DNA of 64,000 nucleotides from Quercus robur (taxonomy: Eukaryota > Streptophyta > Magnoliopsida > Fagales > Fagaceae): positions 15,869,974-15,933,973 of the forward strand of contig NC_065536.1 of assembly GCF_932294415.1 (NCBI RefSeq), in the 5' to 3' direction. This document shows positions 55,722 to 64,000 of this stretch, piece after piece. Position numbers and translations under genes: made by a program. Under the pieces are notes generated by a model that searched no databases, was not told where the DNA came from, and saw only the letters and a list, made by a program, of their open reading frames with translations. How positions within the stretch are numbered: position 1 is the stretch's first letter; each line of letters starts with the position of its first letter.

Positions 55722-56594
55722 CTATTTTATTAGAACACCACCGTACTTCCTAGCAGCTTCTCTACTATCAATGGTTTGTGGCTGAGATATTAAGTTGCCA
55801 TACCGCCTTGCAGCTTCCCTATTATCAATGATTTCTGTATAGGTATCTCTTTTTGGCACTGGTTTTTGGATCGCTGGTACTCTGAACCGAGGAAAATTGC
55901 TATTCTGCTTGTCTGATTGAGCTTGATTATATCCATGGCCTTTCGCTGGCTCTGACTTATATCCGTAATCTCTCAGTGGCTCTGGCTTATATTCATAGTC
56001 TTTGATTGGCTCCACCTTATATGCATACTCTTTCACAGGCTCAGGCTTATATTCATAGTCCTTGACTGGCTCGGCCTTGTATCCATAGTTTTTCATCGGC
56101 TCGACCTTTGCTGGGGAGCTATTTTTGTATCCATGGTCTTTGACTGGCTCAACTGTTGGTGGGGAACTATGTTTGTATCTATGGTCTTTCATCGACTCAA
56201 CCTCGTACCCGTAATCATTCACCAGTTCATCTTTTGTTTGAGCACCATGTTTGTATCCATAGTCTTTAGTTTGCTCAAGCTTTGGTAGGGAGCTATGTCT
56301 CTGTCCATAGTCTTTCGGCGGCATGACTTTTGGTGGGGAGCTATGTCTGTATTCTATGACCAATGGTGCACAGACCTCCTCAACAGCTGTCTCAACTTCT
56401 GCAACATACCTCTGTGCACAGTTGTTGGAAGTTTCCAAAATGATTGGCATCTTCCTTACCTCTGCAACGACAATGACAGGCTGGCTCAAATGATCAGATT
56501 CAGATGCATAGCTTGGTTTGCTCCATTCATCAGAGCGACGTGGAAAACCACTCTTGGTGGCGTTGCCTCCATAAGCATAACCATACTTAGCCAT
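55722..56594 (-). CDS. Tandem repeat-protein paralog 2, unknown family
   Basis: The ATG at 56594 (MAKYGYAYGG) is preferred, being at the conserved start; the open frame extends upstream only through a T/A run. Product ~290 residues. It begins with the conserved N-terminus (SDEWSKPSYASESD) and a non-repetitive stretch (QPVIVVAEVRKMPIILE). Then come about six 16-residue units (HSSPPKVMPPKDYGQR-like), which pass into ~10-residue units YKxEPVKDYE. The C-terminus has two motifs, YTEIIDNREAARRYGN and IDSREAARKYGG. The shift between unit types inside one protein shows that the 16-mer equals the 10-mer with a six-residue (N)SSPPK insert. Basic, Tyr/Lys/Pro/Glu-rich, no signal peptide. TATA-like TATTTAA on the minus strand (plus 56683-56689). 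Function unknown. Confidence 0.8.
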   Translation of the reverse strand: MAKYGYAYGGNATKSGFPRRSDEWSKPSYASESDHLSQPVIVVAEVRKMPIILETSNNCAQRYVAEVETAVEEVCAPLVIEYRHSSPPKVMPPKDYGQRHSSLPKLEQTKDYGYKHGAQTKDELVNDYGYEVESMKDHRYKHSSPPTVEPVKDHGYKNSSPAKVEPMKNYGYKAEPVKDYEYKPEPVKEYAYKVEPIKDYEYKPEPLRDYGYKSEPAKGHGYNQAQSDKQNSNFPRFRVPAIQKPVPKRDTYTEIIDNREAARRYGNLISQPQTIDSREAARKYGGVLIK

Positions 56595-57061
56595 CACTAA
56601 CTTTTGAGTGAGTTTTTTTTTTTTTTTACTCAAAGAACTCTTGGACTTCTTCCTCAGTTTCTATAGTTATCGTAACTTATCCTTAAATACAGAGATAATA
56701 TTCCTATCTGCATGATAATTGATATGGTACAAGATTCAACTATACTGCGTTTGGCAAGAGCGTATTCACTGCTTTTCTCATCCACTTTCATCGGATTCCC
56801 TTCAAGCTGTTCATTAATGACCAAACAGTTGAAGAATCATATTCTAGCCTATCCATGGATTATGATCTCCATTAGATTAATTCTCTAGAATGAGATCTTG
56901 TTTTCTTCAGATAACACTTGGTCCTGTCCTCTCTGCGGATTGCCTCATGAGTCATATCTACCTTAAGAGAATATATAAAAGTGAGAATATCTTTGACTCC
57001 ATGAAAGCTAACGTGACCTTCCTTCATGTTTCAGTACAATGTTGATGAGATTAGAGACTTT

Positions 57062-57240
57062 GGATCGGTTTGGATATAACTTATTTAGCAAAAAACTGAA
57101 AATTTAAAAAAAAAATAATAATAAAATTTACTGTTCACATATGGGATTGTTAATTGGCTGGTTGTACTGTTCATGATCATGAACAGCGCTAAAAGTAAAA
57201 AAACAAAAACAAAACAAAACACTGAACGCGAAACATATAC
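57062..57240. mobile_element. MITE-like element, copy 2
   Basis: Inverse relative of 2754-2970: GGTTTGGATATAACTTATTTAGC at the left, CTGTTCA and GAACAGCGC inside, AACGCGAAACATATACTCG at the right. Confidence 0.55.
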
Positions 57241-57594
57241 TCGAGGTTTACAATCAACACATACAGTAGACATAATACACAAATTAGTTGAGTTTGGACC
57301 CCGCAAACCAGAATTATAGCTGTATCCTATTCAGTTCTGCTAGCACATATTACTCAGAAGAAAAGCCACTCTTTAGAAACACTGCCTGATTGACTGCAAA
57401 AAGCGCTTCCCGGCCACACGTACCGAAATTGCCCAAGAACATATTACTCTATGTTACTAACTTCATGATCTTGTATTCGTTAATCTTATAATTCTGAATA
57501 GAATTTCTAGTCATCTACAAACCCCATTTCCAGCTAGCACATTTTCTATATTATTTTTCTTTTAGTGATATAAAATTTGAATCACAATAATCAC

Positions 57595-57641
<47 letters not shown>

Positions 57642-58499
57642 CCCTAGCTTCATCTTCACATGCTTTTGGTAGTTTCCCATAGCTGGAATTGGTAACCAAG
57701 CTGCCTATTACATCCCGCCATGCATGTCATTGCATATTTTGAGTCACTTGATTTAACAATCTACTCAAATAAAAACACAGCCTGTGAATATACTTTTATT
57801 GAGTAGTTTCATCTTCTTTACATCAGCTTCTAATTTTCTGGAAGAATGATGAATGATAATTAGTCATTTGAAGCCTGCAATAACGTGATTGACGCCCAGT
57901 TATATAACAAAAATGTTGGTATTACTTGGCTTCGTATACTTTTTCTCTAAGCGATCCATCAAGGATCAATTCTACATTGTGTACGTACTACACCTATATT
58001 TTGCCACTACAAAAGCATTCTGAAGAATCAAATTCATTTAAAGTTCCCTCGATCTCTTCATGGTAAAACATAAAGTTTCCAACCACGTAGCACTAACGCG
58101 CGGTTGTAGCACATTCTGAAACTAGCTTATTATTCTCTATTTTCAAGTGTATTTCTAGTGGATCTGAGTTAAACAGCATAATTAAGCTTTATAAATTTCC
58201 AAAATTCTTTGATGTCTTTCTTCTGGGATAAGATTGTTGGGAAAGGACACTGATTCAACCTTGTCTACTAGGATGAGGGGTAGAAACGTCTCCATTTCAC
58301 TTCAAATAAACAAAACCCATTTCATAGTTAAAATTTTATTTTTGGATCTAACAACATGTGAAGTGTATGTTATTTAGGGGCATTGGTTACATTTTTAGAT
58401 TTTTATAATATTTAACTTGAAACATTAATAAATGAGAGATAGGCTATCATTTTCAAATTTAAAAAGGGATTAATATAAATGTTTTAAGAAGTCTTTCTT

Positions 58500-58825
58500 T
58501 ATATTTTAATGAAATTTTGTAACCAACTTGGTTGTAGTTTAAGGTTACAATTTCACTCAATATCTTTTTATTGAAAGTGAATTTTGACAAATTTAATAAA
58601 TTACATTTTCTTCTTATATACTTCACCTAGCAAAATTTCCACAAGATCAAAGATAAATAGATATGTCATCAATCAAATGTTTAAATTTCAAGTTTTTGTA
58701 GTCTAAATTTATACATAAAAATAAGTTTATATATTATACAGTAAATAATATCTTATTGGCACGAAATTTAACATGTGTGTTGAAAACATAAAGAGTAGCT
58801 AATCAAGTTTGTAGCCAAACTTTCT
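58500..58825. mobile_element. MITE family A, copy 2
   Basis: Related to 28337-28729 throughout. It starts AATTTTGTAACCAACTTGG and ends AAGTTTGTAGCCAAACTTTC. Unit 1 has GTCATTTTTCACTATTTTGG at the same place (~41050), where unit 2 has GTCTTTCTT, the element, then TTCACTTTTCTGG, so unit 1 is the empty site. Confidence 0.75.
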
Positions 58826-59100
58826 TCTTCTTCTTTTTCACTTTTCTGGCTATGGATTGATAATTTTTTTTTATTATTATTTTTTTTATTTAGAAGTGGA
58901 TGGTATTTACATGAAGTTATAATTTTTATAAATGTTGTTTATCATTTTCGTCATAACTAGCTAGATTAATATAAGGAGAATATCTTTTTAACAGATTTTT
59001 TTGAATGAAATGTAGATTTTGTTTGTTTTCTTCTAAATTGAGGATGAGGAACATAAAGTAGGCAATCATGCCTATACTAACACTCTGTTTGTTTTGTCAT

Positions 59101-59499
59101 TTGTTTAGTAGCGTTCTTGAAAATGAGATAGAATAGTTTCAATGGTTTTCGTATTACCTCTTAAACTTCTTTATTTAGTGTGATATGAGATAAATTTGTT
59201 TTTCGAAAAATTTTAACATAAAACAATCTCTTAAAAATAAGTTGTATTTTTAATAGGCTTTTCTGTTGAGTAAAATATTTTTCCCTTAAAATATTTTTTT
59301 TCTAATACTACCAAACACAAGAAAATTTAAAATCATCTTCATGAAAAAATTTCCATCAAAACAAACAGAGTATAGGTTATTTGCTGGTATGTGTGATTGA
59401 ACAATAAATTCAATAATTTCATTATGACAATTACATAGGGGTCGAATAAAATTTTGATTCCCCACTTTTATAAAAATCATAATATAGTATACACATTTT
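59101..59499. other. AT-rich spacer, nothing recognised
   Basis: No frame or clear repeat beyond a generic AT-rich stretch. Confidence 0.5.
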
Positions 59500-61196
59500 T
59501 TAAAGCCTTAGCCTTAGGCGGTCATGGGTGGCTTTGTTCCTAAGGCTTCTCCTCCACCTCCTTTAGTGGCTTTTGAGGCTGAGGTTGATGATGATGATAC
59601 TTCCAAGGATGGAGATGCTAGCTCTTTCGGTACAGATGAGATGTCTACTTGACATTCGTACCCTTTGTCACTCCTGACAAAAAATGGAGAGTAGTTTTGT
59701 ATATGAAAGTAGTCATTCTTAGGGAGAGAATTAGTATAAGACCATTTTGTTAGGAGGAGTGTTGATATCTGAGAGATGTAGTGAGGATTATATGTATATC
59801 TTTTCTTTTCTCTACTTTAGATACATTTATTCTTGTACATGGGGTCTTGTGACCATTATTGACATACATTATACTTATTTTCTTTAAATGTTGATGTATG
59901 TTTTTTTCACCTACCCTTACATGTGTTGTTTCTTTTCACTCTTTATGCATATGCTTCTTATTACGTGTATGCAATATATTATTTCTGTTTCACACAAAGA
60001 TACCTTGATAAGTTTTGTTTAAAGTGTTTCAGAAATACAAGTTGTCAAAGTCTACTTGCCATAAACTCTCTTCTTTCAAAATTTTTCAAGAGTTTATGTT
60101 AAGATGGATTTTATTGTGTTCAACAAGTGAATATGAGGTGAGTGATTTATGACTTCTCTCATATATTCATTTGTTTGTTATGGTTTTGTCACAGATTACT
60201 AAAGGGGGAGACTGTTAGGACATATGTGATTCACTTGTTAAGAACATATGTCACTATTTTATGTAATTGACTAATTCTTTAACAAAATGCACTTTACTTG
60301 TATTTGAGTAGATCTATAATGTGTTTAATACTTCAAAAAATTGTGTTTCAAGATCAAGTGTTGAAGCCATACAGGTCTGTCCAAGATTCAAACTGAAAAG
60401 TGCAAGTTTATTAAAGCTTGATAGCTAGTATCTATCGTGCTTGAAGAGCTGTTCCAACCCCGTGGCTCGATAGCTGCTCAACAAATGTCTATCTGTCGAG
60501 GTTTAAGAAAAACAGATTTTCAGTTCTGTTTTGACTCTAATTTGTGATTATATGTTTGGACTTTCTTTTCTCACAACCCTAAACATATAAAATGATTATT
60601 TTAAGGGCCGTCAAAGGTGACACAAGTTGCACAAGTGTTGAGCAAAATTTGTTCAAGCAAATTGTGACCGGAGACAGAATTTACCCTAGTTTATTGTTCT
60701 TGTGTAAAAGTTCCTGTGTTTGTGTACCGTAGAGTTTTGTGACCAAGCATTTTCTTGATCTTCATCGTCTAGATGAACTGAAGAATTTTGTAGCCAACAA
60801 CCTTCTCTAATTGGTGATTGAAGTAGCGTACTGGGATCTACACAATTGATTAGTCATGTACTGGGAGTCATGCATCAAAAGGAGAGTTTGTCACTACAAA
60901 ACCAGTCCAATTGGGTATTAGGATAAGAGTTCAACTGTAAGTTGGCGTAAGGTACTAAGATTCCTTTACTTGTAACCACTTATTTTGATAATAATGGATT
61001 CTCGGGAGTGGTGACCTTAAAATCATCTGGTGGGGTTTTTGCCGTATTGGTTTTCCTCATTCGTAAACAAATCACTATGTCAATTTAATTTCCGTTGCAA
61101 TTAGTTTAATTGGTGATTTGTTTGTGCTACCACGCGCTTTGCATGTTAATTTGATTAATTAATAAACTTGGCTAATTAATCAATTAATTAATCACA
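59500..61196 (+). mobile_element. 3' part of an LTR retrotransposon: coding end, polypurine tract and LTR
   Basis: 59519-59652 reads GGFVPKASPPPPLVAFEAEV followed by a run of Asp and DGDASSF..DEMST-stop, like the acidic end of a plant retrotransposon protein. A non-coding stretch ends in ACTAAAGGGGGAGAC, an evident polypurine tract, followed directly by TGTTAGGACATATG (LTR from 60211). The LTR appears to end AATTAATCACA near 61196. GGTACTAAGATTCC and TCTCGGGAGTGGTGACC are of the type common in long Ty1/copia LTRs. The 5' part is missing and no second LTR lies in the window. Confidence 0.6.
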
Positions 61197-61402
61197 AGGA
61201 GTCAATTCGTTTTTGGCCTATCATATATAAATAATGATTAGTTAGTACTAGTGAAATAAATAAAATATCAAATATCCTTATTATTAGATGGTCTATTATA
61301 GGATTAATAAAAATCATGACCATTCAAGTCAAATAAATCAAACAAATGACCAAAAAAATAAGAAATATATCCTAAATAATCACAAAAATATGCTTGTGAA
61401 TT

Positions 61403-61438
<36 letters not shown>

Positions 61439-62213
61439 CCCTTCTTGTTAATCATATATCTTATTGTGTTTCATATGATAATTGAAAATTTTATAAGAAA
61501 AATATTAACACATTAATTTTATTTATTTATTTTATATAACTAAGTTGTTACAAACTTAGGATATATTTTTAATAAATTATTTTATCAAAACCAAATTAAA
61601 AAATCTAACCTTTCTCAAATTTTTTTTTTTAAATTTAACTAAATATGTCAACTAGAAATGTGTTAATAATATCAACAATCAAATTGGTAACACTAAAAAG
61701 TTATGTTTTAGAAATATAGTTGTTGTACGCGTAACATATCATATGAATGATGTTGATTACTTTTAAAATAAAAATAAAAAATAAACAGTAAACTGATAGG
61801 ATTTTAATATAGAGACAAATCACAAACTCTTTGCAAAAGCCATAAGAGCTTTTAAAGGATAACGAGATAAGTTATACTATATACAATATCCTTTATAGAA
61901 TAATTATTATTTTTCTTTTTTCTTTTTTCTTTCTGAGAAACTCCGTACAAAGGCTACTTTTGATTAGAACACATACATACAAACACATATAACGCTTAAC
62001 AATATTTGTGTGCATGAAAATAATTCATGGATGAAAGCATTAAGTCTATTGCTCATGCATTTTACAAGAGTTTATTTTATTATTAGAGGCAATACAACTT
62101 AATTATAAACTCACATATATAATAGTAATTGCGTAAATATAAGGGAAAATAGACTGATGGAACGGACCAGTATCTCAAAACAAACGTCCCAGCTAGAAGC
62201 ATTGACTTGAGGC
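61197..62213. other. Spacer and 3' flank of paralog 3
   Basis: Contains a poly-T run (61405-61438), a block at 61540-61760 matching 41450-41625 and 49810-49890 of unit 1, and from ~61945 the 3' flank shared with paralog 2. No gene. Confidence 0.55.
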
Positions 62214-63455
62214 TTAACCAATTATTGCACCACCATACTTCCTAACAGCCTCTCTGCTATCAATGGTTTTGGTGTAGTTGTCTTCTGCTGGTGGTAGATA
62301 TTTTAAGTTGTTATACCGCCTTGCAGCCTCCCTACTATCAATGGTTTCTGTGTAGGCATCTTTTTTTGGCACTGTTTTTGACATTGGTGGTACTGAGAAC
62401 CGAGGAGTAGGACCAGAGACAGATAAAGGCTTCAATGCTTCTTTCGAATTCTCCACGGCTGTGCCAAGATCAGGTGTAGATTTGCTAAGAGTGGCATCAT
62501 GATGACTTGGTGGTGGTGTAGACCACGTAGCACGATTTGGCCTAACCCAGCCTCCATTATTGATCATTGTTGGTTCCATAGCATTTCCATTCCTGGGAAG
62601 ATTTTCAGGCGGCTTGACAGAGCGATCGCTACTGGGCTCCTTAGGAATGTTTGTACTCGCATTGAGTGAGTAATTATTGTATTGTCGTCCATCTTGAAAC
62701 CTCCTTCTTCGACCATTTTCAGTGTAATCCTCAACTTTTTGCGGGCGATCATGAATTGGACTCGAAGGCCTATGCCACTTATCATTCGCGTATTTATAAT
62801 CGTTCATTGGCTCGACTTGACCATATTCCTTCATTGGCTCAGCTTTATAGCCGTAGTCTCTTTTTGGCTCAGTCTTATAGCCGTAGTCTTTGATTGGCTC
62901 AGCCTTATTTTCGTAGTCTTTCGTTGGGTCGACCTTGTATCCACTGTCTTTCACAGGCGGCTCAGCCGTGTATCCATAGTCTCTCATAGGCTCGGGCTTG
63001 TATCCGTAGCCTTTGACCGGCTCAGTCTTGTATTTATAGTCTTTCACGGGCTCGCCCTTGTATCCAGAGTCTTTCATTGGCTCAGCCTTTGTTGGGAAGC
63101 TATTTTTGTATCCATAGTCCTTCCATGGCTCAACCTTGTAACCATAGTCTTTCACTGGCTCATCCATTGGTGGGGAGCAATGTTTGTATCCATGGTCGTT
63201 CCCAACTTTTGGTATTATCGCCGAAGGTCCATGGTACTCAATAACTGCCTCAACTTTTGTAACATAGCCTTGTGCACTGTAAAAGGGATTTGCCAAAATG
63301 ATTGTCAATTTCCTTCCCTCTGCATCGGCGATGACAGGCTGGCACAAATATTGATCAGTGTCAGAGGCATAGCTTGTTTTGCTCCATTCATCAGAACTAG
63401 GTGGAACACCACTGTAGGTGGAGTAGCCTCTATAAGCATAACCAGATCTGGCCAT
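62214..63455 (-). CDS. Tandem repeat-protein paralog 3 (10-residue YGYKxEPxKD units), unknown family
   Basis: The ATG at 63455 (MARSGYAYRGYS) is used; the extra codon upstream is GTG. Product 413 residues. It has the conserved N-terminus (SSDEWSKTSYASDTD), then QPVIADAEGRKLTIIL and a Tyr/Val stretch. From ~residue 95 to 225 lie ~13 units of D-Y-G-Y-K-x-E-P-x-K, only two or three of which carry the six-residue (N/H)(S/C)(S/F)P insert. A middle region (KWHRPSSPIHDRPQKVEDY, GGWVRPNRATWSTPPPSHHD) is shared with paralog 1 (VMPSRSTWVAP). The C-terminus has AYTETIDSREAARRYNN and YTKTIDSREAVRKYGGAIIG. This is the most complete member. Likely disordered and cytosolic or nuclear, as no targeting signal is seen. 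Plus-strand frames (e.g. 62682-63461) are shadows. Function unknown. Confidence 0.82.
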   Translation of the reverse strand: MARSGYAYRGYSTYSGVPPSSDEWSKTSYASDTDQYLCQPVIADAEGRKLTIILANPFYSAQGYVTKVEAVIEYHGPSAIIPKVGNDHGYKHCSPPMDEPVKDYGYKVEPWKDYGYKNSFPTKAEPMKDSGYKGEPVKDYKYKTEPVKGYGYKPEPMRDYGYTAEPPVKDSGYKVDPTKDYENKAEPIKDYGYKTEPKRDYGYKAEPMKEYGQVEPMNDYKYANDKWHRPSSPIHDRPQKVEDYTENGRRRRFQDGRQYNNYSLNASTNIPKEPSSDRSVKPPENLPRNGNAMEPTMINNGGWVRPNRATWSTPPPSHHDATLSKSTPDLGTAVENSKEALKPLSVSGPTPRFSVPPMSKTVPKKDAYTETIDSREAARRYNNLKYLPPAEDNYTKTIDSREAVRKYGGAIIG

Positions 63456-64000
63456 CACTAACCTTTGAGTGAAATCTTTGCTTTCTTAAAGAACTAGGAC
63501 TTCTTTCACAGTTTCTATAGTTGTCATAACTTATCCTTAAATAGAGAAATAATGTTCCTACTTACATGATAAATGAACGGTAGAAGATTCGACTATATTG
63601 CATGTGGCAAGAGTCGTATACTATTTTTTCTCATGCACCTTTAGATTCCCTTCAAGTTGTTCCATTAACGACAAAACAGTTGGAAGAATCATATTTTGCC
63701 TGTTCATGGATAGTGATCTCCATTAGCTTCCCTTGAATGAGAACTTTTTTCTTCATATAGTAGTTTGTCCTGCCTTCTATTCAGACTACCTCATAAGTCA
63801 TATCCACCTTAAGAGAATAATAAAAGTGACAGAATCCCTTTTAACTCCATGAAAGCTAATGTGTACCTTCCTTCACGTTTCAACATAAGATAAGATTCAA
63901 GAAATACGATGCTCAATGTGTTGGGAAAAATTCTAAATAACTCTGAATATATTTTAACAAGCACAGCGGAAGCACAATCACAGAAGAATACAAATATTTA
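63456..64000 (-). promoter_or_regulatory. Promoter region of paralog 3
   Basis: The minus strand reads TATTTAAGGATAA (plus 63531-63543), ~80 bases before the ATG, inside a block conserved with 56600-57010. No other gene is visible up to the window end. Confidence 0.55.

Larger units (their letters stand above)
56595..59100 (-). promoter_or_regulatory. Upstream region of paralog 2, homologous to the paralog 1 upstream
   Basis: The first ~150 bases match the promoters of paralogs 1 and 3, including the TATA-like box ~90 bases before the ATG. More distal blocks (57360-58300, 58890-59070) match unit 1. A (GA)n run lies at 57597-57639. Two MITEs have inserted (57062-57240, 58500-58825). No further gene is seen. 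Confidence 0.7.

Noticed and set aside
62682-63461. A 259-codon plus-strand frame rich in hydrophobic residues.
   Set aside because: It is the complement of the repeat region of paralog 3 and keeps open only because of the repeat composition. Start motif, conserved ends and promoters all support the minus strand.

Overview
This window looks like a nuclear chromosome segment from a woody eudicot. The evidence is introns with GT/AG borders, a PPR-DYW editing-factor gene, a plant laccase relic, Ty3/gypsy elements with two RNase H domains, Helitrons, MITEs, tRNA-derived SINE relics and long AT-rich spacers. An oak/beech-type tree would fit, but that is a guess; nothing here fixes the species. Everything below was read by eye; no search or alignment program was run.

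Layout. 1-0.6 kb: C-terminal end of an unrecognised gene, followed by a decayed LINE. 3.25-5.71 kb (minus): an intact intronless PPR-DYW gene. 7.46-18.0 kb: a complete 10.5-kb Ty3/gypsy Tat-type retrotransposon (687-bp LTRs, ACTGT target duplication). Its gag-pol frame carries three in-frame stops, but it also holds an apparently intact three-exon gene on the opposite strand with its own TATA box. 18.66-19.09 kb: a small membrane-protein gene. 19.7-23.1 kb: a broken second copy of the PPR gene plus the membrane-protein gene, so [PPR, membrane protein] is a tandem duplication whose first unit was split by the retrotransposon. 23-32 kb: gene-poor DNA with LTR remnants, MITEs and SINE relics. 32.6-35.3 kb: a laccase pseudogene.

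38-63.5 kb: the most unusual part. Three tandem paralogous genes on the minus strand (38.1-39.8, 55.7-56.6 and 62.2-63.5 kb) encode low-complexity proteins rich in Tyr, Lys, Pro and Ser. They are built from a 10-residue unit that is expanded to 16 residues in one paralog, and end in an IDSREAARRYGG-type motif. I do not recognise the family. Upstream sequences are also duplicated, so the paralogs serve as empty-site controls for later insertions: a Helitron-like element (41.6-49.8 kb) itself invaded by a non-autonomous LTR element (43.5-49.3 kb, minus strand, CTTAT target duplication), a MITE at 58.5 kb and a short retroposon at 55.4 kb. A further nested Helitron pair sits at 52.1-55.1 kb.

The two LTR elements share a primer-binding site, a polypurine tract, an ~80-bp tandem repeat and a TATA box on the strand opposite to the LTR promoter, so they look like autonomous and non-autonomous relatives. 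Gene content that probably still works: the PPR-DYW protein, the small membrane protein, the three repeat proteins, the retrotransposon's opposite-strand gene, and the partial gene at the left edge.
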